Shown here: positions 1 through 9,220 of the stretch, one piece after another | Position numbering within the stretch: position 1 is the first letter of the stretch | How the letters are laid out: the number at the start of each line of letters is the position of its first letter | Source: NVTR01 sp965237505 | GTDB taxonomy: Bacteria > Pseudomonadota > Alphaproteobacteria > Rhodobacterales > Rhodobacteraceae | Assembly: GCA_965237505.1 (NCBI GenBank) | Contig: CBDEFR010000009.1 | Location: 1,674,001-1,738,000 of the forward strand | Direction: 5' to 3' | DNA: 64,000 nucleotides | Translations under genes and position numbers: made by a program | The notes under the pieces: model-generated | Databases searched by the model: none | The model's input: the letters and a program-made list of their open reading frames with translations, nothing else | Told to the model about the DNA's origin: nothing

Positions 1-1
1 C

Positions 2-454
2 GGCGTGCCCTCGGTAGCGCAGGCAGGATCAGACGAAATTCTGCAAAAGACCATCACGGTGCGCTTTGATGCGTCGCTTGCGCGTAACATGTCGTGGGAA
101 TTCAAACCCGTGAACCGCGAGATGGAACTTCGCATTGGTGAAACCGGATTGGCGTTTTATGAAGCCTATAATCCGACCGACCATGTCATTGCCGGATCCG
201 CAAGTTTTAACGTCGTGCCATACGAGGCAGGCGGGCACTTTACCAAGATCGACTGCTTTTGCTTTGAACAACAGGTGCTGCAACCCGGCGAGCGGGTCTT
301 GATGGCGGTCACATTCTTTGTGGACCCCGAGATTACGCGGGATCGCGATGCAAAGTTTGTAAAGCACATCACGCTGTCATACACATTTCACCAAACTGAA
401 TTGTCCGAAGACTATGCCGAACTGGCGGCGCATGCTTCGCATGGGTCCAACTAA
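2..454 (+). CDS. ctaG: Cytochrome c oxidase assembly protein CtaG/Cox11 (5' truncated by window edge)
   Basis: CtaG/Cox11 delivers copper to the CuB site of cytochrome c oxidase subunit I. It is a membrane-anchored protein with a periplasmic copper-binding domain. The visible part is the soluble beta-rich domain. It contains the family hallmark around FTKIDCFCFEQQ, where the CxC pair is the copper ligand. The N-terminal membrane anchor lies outside the window, and the frame is open to base 2, so the GTG at base 5 is probably not the start. Cox subunit III follows 21 bp downstream, the usual alphaproteobacterial order. Confidence 0.95.
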   Translation, partial: GVPSVAQAGSDEILQKTITVRFDASLARNMSWEFKPVNREMELRIGETGLAFYEAYNPTDHVIAGSASFNVVPYEAGGHFTKIDCFCFEQQVLQPGERVLMAVTFFVDPEITRDRDAKFVKHITLSYTFHQTELSEDYAELAAHASHGSN

Positions 455-475
455 GTACCAGATGAGGGTTCGCTC

Positions 476-1276
476 ATGGCGCACGAGAAAAACCACGACT
501 ACCACATCCTGAACCCTTCGATCTGGCCGTTTATAGGTGCGGTGTCGGGCTTCACTATGCTGTTTGGTGCGGTTTTATGGTTTCAGGACATCACACCATT
601 TGTGGCGCTCGTCGGGCTGGCCGGAGTGTGTTACGTCATGTATGCGTGGTGGTCCGACGTCGTCGTCGAAGCGCACGGCGGCGATCACACGCCGATTGTT
701 GCCATCGGTCTGCGCTATGGCGTTGTATTGTTCATCATATCCGAGGTGATGTTCTTTTCGGCCTGGTTCTGGACCTTCTTCAAGCACGCACTGTATCCGA
801 TGACCGAAGGCTCGCCCGCCATTGACGGCGTCTGGCCGCCGGTCGGTATCGAGACCTTCGATCCCTGGCATCTGCCGCTGATCAATACGCTGATCCTGTT
901 GTGTTCGGGCATGGCCGCCACCTGGGCGCACCACGCCATTGCCCATGAAAATTACCGCAAGGACCTGGTGAACGGGCTGATCCTTGCGATCGTTCTTGGC
1001 GCGGCTTTTACATTCACACAGGCCTACGAATACGGGCAGGCGTCGTTTAGTTTTTCCGGCAATATCTATGGTGCCACATTTTTCATGGCGACCGGGTTTC
1101 ACGGGTTTCATGTGCTTATCGGGACGGTGTTTTTGACGGTCTGTCTGGTGCGCGCGCTGAATGGTCATTTCACCCGTGAAAAACACGTCGGGTTTGAGGC
1201 TGCCGCGTGGTATTGGCATTTTGTCGATGTGGTCTGGCTGTTTCTGTTTTCCGCGGTCTACATTTGGGGCGGCTGA
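476..1276 (+). CDS. ctaE: Cytochrome c oxidase subunit III
   Basis: This is subunit III of the aa3-type cytochrome c oxidase, an integral membrane protein that stabilises the catalytic subunit during proton pumping. It has 266 residues and about seven hydrophobic segments. The N-terminus is typical of the family (HDYHILNPSIWPF), and the conserved EVMFFSAWFW and WHFVDVVWLFLF regions are both present. The length is normal and nothing looks broken. It sits between ctaG and the SURF1-type assembly gene, so structural and assembly functions for oxidase are clustered. Confidence 0.97.
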   Translation: MAHEKNHDYHILNPSIWPFIGAVSGFTMLFGAVLWFQDITPFVALVGLAGVCYVMYAWWSDVVVEAHGGDHTPIVAIGLRYGVVLFIISEVMFFSAWFWTFFKHALYPMTEGSPAIDGVWPPVGIETFDPWHLPLINTLILLCSGMAATWAHHAIAHENYRKDLVNGLILAIVLGAAFTFTQAYEYGQASFSFSGNIYGATFFMATGFHGFHVLIGTVFLTVCLVRALNGHFTREKHVGFEAAAWYWHFVDVVWLFLFSAVYIWGG

Positions 1277-1426
1277 CCGGGCATACTGCCGGGACGTATG
1301 ATTGGTCGGGGTTCGATTTGTCGCATAAAAATCAATGACCTGGTACCTTCGGCGAGAATATTTTGGCAAGAAAGATATCAGGTGCGGGGCTGCGTTCCGG
1401 CGCTTTTTGGATATTTGGGGTCGCTG

Positions 1427-2092
1427 ATGAGCCGACGTTTGATCATGCCGCTTTTCTTTGGTCTGCTGGGGGCGGTTGTTTTGGTGTGGCTCGGTACCTG
1501 GCAGTTGCAGCGGCTGGACCGAAAACTGGCGGTGCTGGGCGAGATCGAAGCGCGGATCCTTGAGGCCCCGGTTGAACTGCCATTAGATTCGTCGCGTGTG
1601 CGTGACCGGTATTTGCCGGTCACTGTCGCCGGTACATTTGACGGCCGAGAAGTTCATGTGCTGGCTAGCAGCAAGCAGTTTGGTGCCGGATATCGCGTGA
1701 TCGCAGCGTTGGTGGTGGGCGAGCGGCGTGTCCTGGTGGATCGCGGTTTCATTGCACCGGATGCCAAGGATGCGTCCAGACCAACCAAAGACGTTGTCCT
1801 CACCGGCAATCTGCAATGGCCCGATGAGATCGACGGCTACACTCCGCAACCTGATCTTGCCGCCAACATCTGGTTTGCCCGCGATGTTGCGGCGCTGGCG
1901 CAAGCCCTGGACACCGAGCCGGTGTTGATTGTAGCTCGCTCTGACACTGGCGACGATATCAGGCCATTCCCGGTCAGCACCGCCGCGATCCCAAATGACC
2001 ACCTTGGATATGCAATAACTTGGTTTCTATTGGCGGTCGTCTGGTTGGGGATGACAGGCATACTGGCGTGGCGTATCAATCGCCGACTCTAA
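1427..2092 (+). CDS. SURF1 family cytochrome oxidase biogenesis protein
   Basis: SURF1/Shy1 proteins help insert heme a into oxidase subunit I. The 221-residue product has an N-terminal membrane helix (residues about 5-25) followed by the GTWQLQRLDRK signature, a large periplasmic domain, and a C-terminal helix (YAITWFLLAVVWLGMTGILA) ending near the C-terminus. The frame is open further upstream, to 1298, but the ATG at 1427 follows a GGGG ribosome-binding-like run and puts the first helix at the N-terminus as in the family. The 150 bp between cox III and this start holds nothing I recognise. Confidence 0.93.
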   Translation: MSRRLIMPLFFGLLGAVVLVWLGTWQLQRLDRKLAVLGEIEARILEAPVELPLDSSRVRDRYLPVTVAGTFDGREVHVLASSKQFGAGYRVIAALVVGERRVLVDRGFIAPDAKDASRPTKDVVLTGNLQWPDEIDGYTPQPDLAANIWFARDVAALAQALDTEPVLIVARSDTGDDIRPFPVSTAAIPNDHLGYAITWFLLAVVWLGMTGILAWRINRRL

Positions 2093-2110
2093 CTAAAAGC
2101 GCTGCGATTT

Positions 2111-3502
2111 ATGCACTACATCTCGACCCGCGGACAGGCACCGGTTTTGACATTCCAAGAGGCGATGCTGACCGGGCTGGCACGCGATGGCGGGCTGTAT
2201 GTCCCTGACCGCATTCCGGTCATGCCGACGGGTGATATCGCAGCAATGGCGGGGCTGTCTTATGAAGAGGTCGCGTTTCGCGTGATGCGTCCGTTTGTGG
2301 ATGAAGCGTTCAGCGACGAAGATTTTGACGACATTATCGGGCGCGCCTACGCCGGGTTCAGCCACGCCGCCCGTGCGCCGCTAGTGCAGCTTGACGCCAA
2401 CCAATTCCTGCTGAAACTTTTCCACGGCCCGACTCTGGCGTTCAAAGACTTCGCGATGCAGCTTGTCGGGCAGCTTTTCCAAAGCGCGCTGGCGCGCCGC
2501 GGCGAGCGGGTCACCGTCGTCGGGGCCACCTCTGGCGATACCGGCAGCGCCGCGATCCAGGCGTTTCGCGGTTTGGACGCGGTTGATGTGTTCATCCTGT
2601 ATCCGGATGGCCGCGTTTCAAATGTGCAGCGCCGGCAGATGACCACGCCGAGCGACAGCAATGTTCATGCGCTGGCAATGGCGGGCGATTTTGACGATTG
2701 TCAGGCCCGCCTCAAGGACATGTTCAACGATTTTGAGTTTCGTGACCGGGTTGGCCTTGCCGCGGTCAATTCGATCAACTGGGCCCGTGTGCTGGCACAG
2801 GTGGTGTATTTTTTCACAGCTGCCGTGTCGCTTGGCGCGCCGCACCGTGCGGTCAGTTTTACGGTTCCGACGGGCAATTTTGGCGACATTTACGCAGGCT
2901 CTGTTGCGCGGGGCATGGGGCTGCCGATCGACCAGCTTGTCATCGCGACAAATCAGAATGACATTCTGCATCGCACGCTTAGCACCGGGTCTTATGCTGC
3001 AAAAGGCGTGCAAGCCTCGATCAGCCCGTCGATGGACATTCAGGTCTCGTCGAATTTTGAACGCGCGCTCTTTGATGCTTGCGGCGGTGATGGCGCTGCC
3101 GTTGCCCGGCAGATGGACGAATTGAAGCGCGGCGGCGCGTTTGATGTCAGCCAGGGCGCGATTGATTATCTGCGCCAGCTTTATTCCTCGGGTACCGCGA
3201 GCGAAGACGAGACCCGCGCGACGATACGCGAAGTGCATGAGCGCACAGGGGAATTGCTCTGCCCGCACAGTGCCGTTGGTGTCAAAGTTGCACAGGATCA
3301 GGTGTCCGAGTCGGTGCCGATGGTCTGTCTGGCCACCGCGCACCCGGCCAAGTTCCCGCAAGCTGTTGAAGCTGCGACCGGGCAGCGCCCGCCACTTCCG
3401 ACGCACCTGGCAGACCTATTTCAGCGCCCCGAGCGGTTGACCAAAGTCAAAAACGATCTCGGCGACATAAAAACCCTGATACAGGAGCGCATTAAGCATT
3501 GA
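2111..3502 (+). CDS. thrC: Threonine synthase
   Basis: Converts O-phosphohomoserine to threonine and phosphate using pyridoxal phosphate. The 463-residue protein has the long N-terminal domain of the class I type. The PLP lysine lies in GPTLAFKDFAMQ, followed by the GATSGDTGSAA loop and the phosphate-binding FTVPTGNFGDI region. It starts 18 bp after SURF1. Its stop overlaps the TTG start of the following peptidase gene, which suggests co-transcription with the cox genes although the functions are unrelated. Confidence 0.97.
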   Translation: MHYISTRGQAPVLTFQEAMLTGLARDGGLYVPDRIPVMPTGDIAAMAGLSYEEVAFRVMRPFVDEAFSDEDFDDIIGRAYAGFSHAARAPLVQLDANQFLLKLFHGPTLAFKDFAMQLVGQLFQSALARRGERVTVVGATSGDTGSAAIQAFRGLDAVDVFILYPDGRVSNVQRRQMTTPSDSNVHALAMAGDFDDCQARLKDMFNDFEFRDRVGLAAVNSINWARVLAQVVYFFTAAVSLGAPHRAVSFTVPTGNFGDIYAGSVARGMGLPIDQLVIATNQNDILHRTLSTGSYAAKGVQASISPSMDIQVSSNFERALFDACGGDGAAVARQMDELKRGGAFDVSQGAIDYLRQLYSSGTASEDETRATIREVHERTGELLCPHSAVGVKVAQDQVSESVPMVCLATAHPAKFPQAVEAATGQRPPLPTHLADLFQRPERLTKVKNDLGDIKTLIQERIKH

Positions 3503-4758
3503 GCGTAAGATTACACACTTTTCCCAATGGCTTCAGGGTTGTGACCGAGCATATGCCGGGCCTGCAATCCGCGTCTGTCGGGATCTGGGTCAATGTCGGC
3601 GGGCGCCATGAGCGTCTGGAGCAAAATGGAATCGCCCACTTTCTGGAGCACATGGCGTTCAAGGGCACTAAGCGGCGCACCGCCCTGCAGATTGCCGAGG
3701 AGATCGAGAATGTCGGCGGCCTGATCAACGCTTACACCAGCCGAGAGCTGACCGCATATTATGCCCGCGTGCTTGAGGCCAATGTGCCACTGGCGCTTGA
3801 CGTGATTTCCGACATAGTTCTGAACCGGGTGTTTGCTGCCGGCGAGATCGAGGTCGAGCGTGGTGTCATCCTGCAGGAAATTGGCCAGGCGCTGGACACG
3901 CCGGATGATGTGATTTTTGACTGGCTGCAGGAAGCCGCCTATCCCGATCAACCACTTGGGCGCACCATTCTTGGCTCGACCAAACGGGTGTCTGGATTTT
4001 CGCGCGGTGATTTGGCCGGATTTGTCGGCGAACATTACAGTGCGGACCGGATGATCCTGTCGGCCGCGGGCGCGGTTGATCACGACAAAATTGTCCGCGC
4101 CGCCGAAATGCTTTTTGGCGGGCTTGAGCGGGGGCGCGGCAAAACGATGGCGCACGCCCGGTTTCAGGGCAGCGAGAAGCGCCGGAACAAGAGCCTTGAA
4201 CAAGTGCATTTTGCCTTTGCGCTGGAAGGCCCGGGCTATCTGGATGACGATATTTATGCCGCGCAGATATTTGCCACCGCCTTTGGTGGCGGCATGTCAT
4301 CACGTCTGTTTCAGGAAGTGCGCGAAAAGCGCGGACTTTGTTATTCGATATTTGCGCAAAGCGGGGTCTACGCGGATACCGGCATGACAACGATTTATGC
4401 AGGCACAAGTGCTGATCATATCGGCGATCTGGCAGCGATCACCGTCGATGAACTCAGACGCGCCGCCGATGACATGTCACCGTCCGAGGTTGCGCGCGCC
4501 TGCGCTCAGCTTAAGGCCGGGCTCTTGATGGGGCTGGAAAACCCATCATCACGCGCCGAGCGTCTGGCCCGAATGGTAGCGATATGGGGTCGGGTGCCAA
4601 GCCTTGACGAAACCGTCGCCCATATTGAAGCGGTGAACCATGATCATGTGCGCGATTTCGCGACCCAGCTGCGCCAGGGCGCACCAGCCATGGCGCTTTA
4701 CGGTCCTGTTGAGCGGGCCCCCAGACTGGCGGATCTGCGCGCCCGGCTTGCGGCCTGA
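3499..4758 (+). CDS. M16 family zinc metallopeptidase (processing-peptidase-like)
   Basis: A 419-residue M16 peptidase of the mitochondrial-processing-peptidase-beta type. The inverted zinc motif HxxEH is visible in HFLEHMAFKGT near residue 50, with a downstream glutamate in the helix around ERGVILQEI. The C-terminal half has the usual substrate-binding REKRGLCYSI region. The start is TTG at 3499, overlapping the thrC stop. It lies in the same place as in related alphaproteobacteria, directly after thrC. The substrate cannot be told from sequence. Confidence 0.92.
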   Translation: MSVRLHTFPNGFRVVTEHMPGLQSASVGIWVNVGGRHERLEQNGIAHFLEHMAFKGTKRRTALQIAEEIENVGGLINAYTSRELTAYYARVLEANVPLALDVISDIVLNRVFAAGEIEVERGVILQEIGQALDTPDDVIFDWLQEAAYPDQPLGRTILGSTKRVSGFSRGDLAGFVGEHYSADRMILSAAGAVDHDKIVRAAEMLFGGLERGRGKTMAHARFQGSEKRRNKSLEQVHFAFALEGPGYLDDDIYAAQIFATAFGGGMSSRLFQEVREKRGLCYSIFAQSGVYADTGMTTIYAGTSADHIGDLAAITVDELRRAADDMSPSEVARACAQLKAGLLMGLENPSSRAERLARMVAIWGRVPSLDETVAHIEAVNHDHVRDFATQLRQGAPAMALYGPVERAPRLADLRARLAA

Positions 4759-5342
4759 TGCTGGGCATGCGACGCAGGGTCAGGATTGAAACTGAGCGTA
4801 TGGTCCTGCGCCCACCACAACATTCCGATTTTCGACAGTGGACGGCCCTGCGCACCGCCAGCGTGGATTTTCTGCGCCCCTGGGAGCCGACCTGGTCGAA
4901 CGACCACTTGTCGCGCAAATCTTTCACAAATCGGGTTTATTGGGCTCAAAGGTCTATTTCCAAAGGCAGCGCGGTGCCGCTGTTCCTGATCCGGCGCAGC
5001 GACAATATTCTTTTGGGAGCCATCACACTGGACAATATCCGCCGCGGTCCGGCCCAGGCCGGGACCGTTGGTTACTGGATTGGCCAAGCCAGTGCGCGCC
5101 AAGGCTTCATGCGGGAAGCCATGACCGCGGTCGCGAACTATGCGTTCACCGCTCTTGATCTTTCCCGCCTCGAGAGCGCCTGTCTGCCTGAAAACGCTGC
5201 TTCGCGCGCGGTTCTTGAAAAATGCGGGTTCAAGTATGAGGGCGTGGCGCAAAGCTATTTGCAGATCGACGGGCGCTGGCGCAACCATGTTCTGTATGCA
5301 AACTTAAGGTCCGACCGGCGCGGCAAGACCGATGCGGGCTGA
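4758..5342 (+). CDS. GNAT family N-acetyltransferase (RimJ-like)
   Basis: A 194-residue GNAT protein of the RimJ/RimL ribosomal-protein acetyltransferase type. Typical features are the opening ETERMVLRPPQHSDF, the central YWIGQASARQGFMREAM segment that binds acetyl-CoA, and the C-terminal NAASRAVLEKCGFKYEG. The start ATG overlaps the upstream peptidase stop (TGATG), so the two are translationally coupled. The acceptor is unknown; protein N-terminal acetylation is the usual activity in this subfamily. Confidence 0.9.
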   Translation: MLGMRRRVRIETERMVLRPPQHSDFRQWTALRTASVDFLRPWEPTWSNDHLSRKSFTNRVYWAQRSISKGSAVPLFLIRRSDNILLGAITLDNIRRGPAQAGTVGYWIGQASARQGFMREAMTAVANYAFTALDLSRLESACLPENAASRAVLEKCGFKYEGVAQSYLQIDGRWRNHVLYANLRSDRRGKTDAG

Positions 5343-5394
5343 TCCGGGATCGCGAAGCACGCTGTTTGTGCGTAAGTCACCAGGAAACTGAGTG

Positions 5395-5931
5395 ATGAAT
5401 ACTTGGATTGCCCTGCTGCGTGGTGTGAATGTTGGTGGTCACAAATTGCTTCCGATGGCGGAATTTCGCGGCCTTCTTGGCGATCTCGAGTTTGAAAACG
5501 CTGCAACTTATATTCAGTCAGGCAACGCGGTATTTCGCGCCAATGGAACGCGGGTGAAAATCGCCGCTAACATCGGCGCGTCAATCCGTGAGAAATTCGG
5601 ATTTGATGTTGATGTCTTTGTGCAATCGCTGGATGAATTACGGAATGCTGTGGGTGCAAATCCATTTTCACGGGCCGAGGATGATCCAAAATCGCTGCAC
5701 CTTTTCTTTCTGGCTGAACCTGTCGAAACACTCGATGTGGAGGCGATAAAAATTCACGCCACCAGGGGCGAGGAATTCGATTGCACCGACAAGGTGTTTT
5801 ACCTTTACACCCCAAATGGTTTCGGCCGCTCAGACCTGGCTGCAAAACTTGCACGCTTCGTCAAAACTTCGATGACTGGCCGGAACCTGCGATCCTGCCA
5901 TAAGATCATTGAGCTGGCGCAATCGCTATGA
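5395..5931 (+). CDS. DUF1697 family protein
   Basis: A 178-residue protein of the DUF1697 family, recognised by the N-terminus TWIALLRGVNVGGH and the segment ATYIQSGNAVF. The family is widespread and its function has not been established. I preferred the ATG at 5395 over the GTG one codon upstream. Its last codons overlap the start of the FAD-linked dehydrogenase (ATGA), so the two genes are probably co-expressed. Confidence 0.88.
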   Translation: MNTWIALLRGVNVGGHKLLPMAEFRGLLGDLEFENAATYIQSGNAVFRANGTRVKIAANIGASIREKFGFDVDVFVQSLDELRNAVGANPFSRAEDDPKSLHLFFLAEPVETLDVEAIKIHATRGEEFDCTDKVFYLYTPNGFGRSDLAAKLARFVKTSMTGRNLRSCHKIIELAQSL

Positions 5932-7403
5932 CGCTCAACCCCGTAGCCGATGATTTCGTGAACCTGCTGCGCGCTGAAATCCCCGCCGCAACGTTCAAAT
6001 CGACGGCACCGCATTATCTTGAAGACCCTCGCGGCATCTCGCCAGGAACCGCGGGCCAGGTGGTCGCCCCGGCAAGCGTAAATGAGGTGAGTGCGATCAT
6101 ATCACGCGCCAATGCCGCCCGCATCGCCGTTGTGCCGTTTGGTGGCGGCACGGGACTGGTTGGCGGACAGTTGATTCCGCATGGGCCAACGCCGCTGGTG
6201 CTGTCGCTTGAACGCATGAATGCGATCCGCGACGTGCGCGCAGATGACAACACCATGATTGTCGAGGCCGGGGCAATTCTACATGACGTGCGCGCTGCCG
6301 CTGAAATCGCGGACCGGTTATTCCCTTTATCGCTGACGTCGCAGGGCAGCTGCGAGATCGGCGGCAACCTTGCCACCAATGCGGGCGGCGTGAACGTGCT
6401 GCGCTATGGCAGCGCGCGCGATCTGTGCCTTGGGCTGGAAGCGGTGCTGCCGGATGGGCGCATTTGGCATGGGCTGACGCGGTTGCGCAAAGACAACACC
6501 GGCTATGATCTGAAAAACTTGCTGATCGGCTCGGAAGGCACGCTTGGAGTGATCACCGCCGCCTCTTTGCGCCTCTATCCCCGGCCAGAACGCGAGGGCG
6601 CGGCGCTCATGGTTGTCAAAGACCCGAAAGCCGCCGTTGCCCTGCTGGCGATTGCGCGCGAGCTAATTGGCGAATGCGTCTCGGCATTTGAGCTGATCAA
6701 TGGCACCGGGCTTGAATTTCTGTCGGAAACCATGCCCGATGTCCGGCAGCCGTTTTCCGATATTCCCGATTGGGCGGTGCTGATCGATATTGGGCTGGCG
6801 GGTGGCGCTGATCCCGCCGAATCGCTGGCGCGGATCTATGAGACCGGCACGCAGGCAGGGCTGGTCAGTGACGGCCTGGTGGCGCAAAGCGAAGCGCAAC
6901 GTCAGGCATTTTGGAGCCTTCGCGACGCCATCCCCGAGGCCAACAAACACATTGGCCCGATCGCTTCCCATGACATCTCGTTGCCCATTGGTTCAATCAA
7001 TGCGTTCATTAAAAAGGGCGCAGAAGTGATTGCGAGCAAAGGTGATTTTCGCATCAATGTCTTCGGTCATCTGGGCGACGGAAACCTGCATTACAATGTC
7101 TTCCCGGCGCGGGGGCGGCAAAAGTCCGACTACCCAGGCATCAGCGAGAATATCAAGCGAATCGTTTATGATCTGGTCGCAGAATTTGACGGTTCATTCA
7201 GCGCCGAACATGGAGTTGGGCGGCTGAAAGTCGAAGAGCTTGAACGCTACGCCGATCCGGCAAAACTGTCTGCGATGCGGGCCATAAAAGCCGCACTTGA
7301 TCCCAATGGCATCATGAACCCCGGCGCCATTCTGCGTAGAACTGTTGGGCGTTCTTCACAGCAAAACGCCCCGCCGGGGGATTGGCGGAGCGTTTCAATG
7401 TGA
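5928..7403 (+). CDS. FAD-linked D-2-hydroxyacid dehydrogenase (GlcD/DLD family)
   Basis: A 491-residue flavoprotein of the vanillyl-alcohol-oxidase superfamily. The FAD-binding PCMH domain spans roughly residues 40-220 and includes VPFGGGTGLVGGQL and GGNLATNAGGVN. The C-terminal cap domain ends with the conserved EHGVGRLK. Members oxidise D-lactate, glycolate or D-2-hydroxyglutarate and pass electrons to a cytochrome or quinone. There are no glcE/glcF genes nearby, so D-lactate or D-2-hydroxyglutarate dehydrogenase is more likely than glycolate oxidase. The exact substrate is not determinable here. Confidence 0.9.
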   Translation: MTLNPVADDFVNLLRAEIPAATFKSTAPHYLEDPRGISPGTAGQVVAPASVNEVSAIISRANAARIAVVPFGGGTGLVGGQLIPHGPTPLVLSLERMNAIRDVRADDNTMIVEAGAILHDVRAAAEIADRLFPLSLTSQGSCEIGGNLATNAGGVNVLRYGSARDLCLGLEAVLPDGRIWHGLTRLRKDNTGYDLKNLLIGSEGTLGVITAASLRLYPRPEREGAALMVVKDPKAAVALLAIARELIGECVSAFELINGTGLEFLSETMPDVRQPFSDIPDWAVLIDIGLAGGADPAESLARIYETGTQAGLVSDGLVAQSEAQRQAFWSLRDAIPEANKHIGPIASHDISLPIGSINAFIKKGAEVIASKGDFRINVFGHLGDGNLHYNVFPARGRQKSDYPGISENIKRIVYDLVAEFDGSFSAEHGVGRLKVEELERYADPAKLSAMRAIKAALDPNGIMNPGAILRRTVGRSSQQNAPPGDWRSVSM

Positions 7404-7427
7404 GGGTCACATGTGGTTACAAGCAGC

Positions 7428-7444
7428 GCCTGCTCCCGGCAGGC
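7428..7444. terminator. Possible short terminator hairpin between convergent genes
   Basis: GCCTGC and GCAGGC form a 6-bp stem around a 5-nt loop 25 bp after the dehydrogenase stop. Before the IS1595 insertion it lay between this gene and the convergent apt gene. No T-run follows, so the call is weak. Confidence 0.3.
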
Positions 7445-7492
7445 AAGGCCATATTTATGGGGATTATGTAGGATAGTGCCGAAACCCACCCA

Positions 7493-7693
7493 TCAGGCAG
7501 GCTTCGGACTATCGATGTAGCGGATGCGGACAGGCCGTGTGAGCGCGTCAACCGCCTTCTCGAACGTGGCGCTAACACGCATGTCTTCCTCCAACTCAGC
7601 CTTGCTCGGCTGATGGGACGGGTGCAGGATTTCGACCTCGCTGGGGTTCGGTGCAGGCTTTATTCTAATGCGGTGACTCCCCCAATCGTTCAC
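7493..7693 (-). CDS. Small IS1595 cargo ORF of unknown function
   Basis: A 66-codon ORF whose GTG start overlaps the stop of the upstream cargo gene by the pattern GTGA. The product opens with VNDWGSHRIRIKPAP and ends in SPKPA. It is short, charged and soluble, with no membrane segment. I do not recognise a domain. The coupled start and its position just inside the left terminal repeat argue that it is a genuine second cargo gene, not a shadow. Confidence 0.5.
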   Translation of the reverse strand: MNDWGSHRIRIKPAPNPSEVEILHPSHQPSKAELEEDMRVSATFEKAVDALTRPVRIRYIDSPKPA

Positions 7694-8015
7694 CTCGTGG
7701 GGTAGCGCAGGCACCCGATTTCCTGGAACTTCGATAAGGACAGTTGGTATCGTTCGTTCCGCCCCTTGCTGCCCGGTCGTTTCAGCTCGCGTTCTACATC
7801 GGCTCGGTCTGCCTCCCATATTTCCTGCATCTCAAAGCTTTCGTTCATAAGGGCCAAAAGCACTGCATCCCAATCTTTGTCTATGTCCATTTTGCCGGTG
7901 CTTTGTGTTTTTTTACGCGCCGCTGTACCCAATGAACGAGTCTTGATCTGATAACGCCGTTCGCCTGAACGATCAGTCGCATCATATCCAGGTGTTCTCG
8001 CATCGACGAGTGTTA

Positions 8016-9062
8016 GAGCATTTCCGGTTTAGTTTGGTCCATATCCGGATGCTGCGAAGAAGTTTGCACATTCCTGTTTTGAGAACAGTTCGAGGATTTC
8101 GCCGACACCTTTCCACAAGGTGTCAACGGTTCTCGCGGCCAATCTCTTCATGTGTGCTTTGAGCTTTGAGAAAGCCAGCTCGATTGGGTTCAGATCCGGC
8201 GAATATGGTGGCAGGAATAGCAGCCATGCGCCGCGCTCCCTGATTGCTGCATTGGCTGCGGCAACCTTGTGAGCGGGCAGATTATCCATCACCACAACAT
8301 CGCCCTTTTGCAGGGTCGGTGCGAGTTGGGTTTTGATGTAGGTGATGAATGCGGGACCATCCATCGGGCCGTCCAGTACCCATGGAGCCGTCATGCCATC
8401 ATGGCGCAGACCGGCAATGAAAGTCATGGTTTTCCAGTGGCCATGGGGGATTGAAGCTATCAGCCGCTGACCTTTTGCAGACCGCCCTCGAAGCCGGGCC
8501 ATTTTTGTGTTCAACCCGGTTTCATCAATGAACACGATCCTGCCCAACAGATGCAGGTGATGCTTCAGCCAATCCTGGCGTTTTCGCCAACGGCGGCGTT
8601 TGGCCCGCACATCAACCCGCTCCTGTTCACTGGCGTGAGCCGTTTTTTTTTATAAGTGATCTGATTAGCACGCAGCCAGTCATCCAGCGTTGAAGAGCCG
8701 GCACGCAGGCCATATATCTCATATAAGCGGGCACATAGTTCGGCCAATGTCAGATCCGGCTGTTTGCCGATCCAACCAATCATGTCAGCGCGATACGGAT
8801 CAAGTTTGCTCTTGCGTTTCTTCGGCGCTTTCAAACCAACATGGCCAACTTCCATGGCCTGCCTGACAAACCGAATGGCCGAACTGGCGCTTACTTTAAA
8901 CTGCCGTGCCGCTTCGCGACGCGATACACCCGACGCAACCAAATCAACAATACGAAGTCGTAAATCCTGAGATAAAGCCATGATAACACCTCCTGATTCC
9001 TTGAATCAGAAGAAGCTCAATTCGTAAACCCGAGTTTGATTCTAAGCTGGCCGGAAATGCTC
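8016..9062 (-). mobile_element. IS630-family element inserted at TA
   Basis: The ends are perfect 12-bp inverted repeats, GAGCATTTCCGG and CCGGAAATGCTC, bordered on both sides by the duplicated TA (8014-8015 and 9063-9064) expected for IS630/Tc1-type transposition. Length is 1047 bp, normal for the family. The single transposase gene is in two frames joined at an A9 tract. Confidence 0.92.
8029..8981 (-). CDS. IS630-family transposase, two frames joined at a poly-A tract
   Basis: The first frame (8981 to about 8643) encodes the helix-turn-helix domain, with SGVSRREAARQFKVSASSA. The second (to 8029) encodes the DDE domain: aspartates in IVFIDETGLNT and VVVMDNLPAHK, and the last acidic residue in YSPDLNPIELAFSKLK. 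They meet at nine A residues (8643-8651). A -1 slip there reads KKKTAHASEQERV and continues without a stop. Programmed frameshifting at A-runs is known in IS630 elements, so this may be functional rather than decayed. A one-base deletion would look the same. Confidence 0.82.
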
Positions 9063-9220
9063 TAGATCAAGCAGACGCGCAACTTCGCACTCGCCGATCT
9101 CCCCAGTAGCACCGAGAGGTTTTCCCGTTAGTCGGTAGTATTCAGCCGCCAGCGGCTTAACCTGAGCGATGATTTCTGCGACGCTCATTCGTCGTCTCTG
9201 GGTGAAAAAACCTTCCCAAT

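Larger units (their letters stand above)
7690..9188 (-). pseudogene. IS1595 cargo gene split by IS630 insertion
   Basis: The N-terminal part (9063-9188) begins MSVAEIIAQVKPLAAEYYRL and reads to EVARLLDL. The C-terminal part (7690 to about 8013) carries LVDARTPGYDATDR and ends GCLRYPTR. Deleting the IS630 and one TA rejoins the reading frame exactly (RLLDLTLVDART), giving about 149 residues with no internal stop. The protein looks like the small DUF6998-type cargo proteins that I recall from IS1595 elements. That assignment is from memory of the pattern, not a search, and its biochemical role is unknown. Confidence 0.75.

Noticed and set aside
575..1369. A 264-codon minus-strand frame opposite cox III
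   Set aside because: Composition is unlike a protein and it mirrors a well-conserved gene on the other strand.
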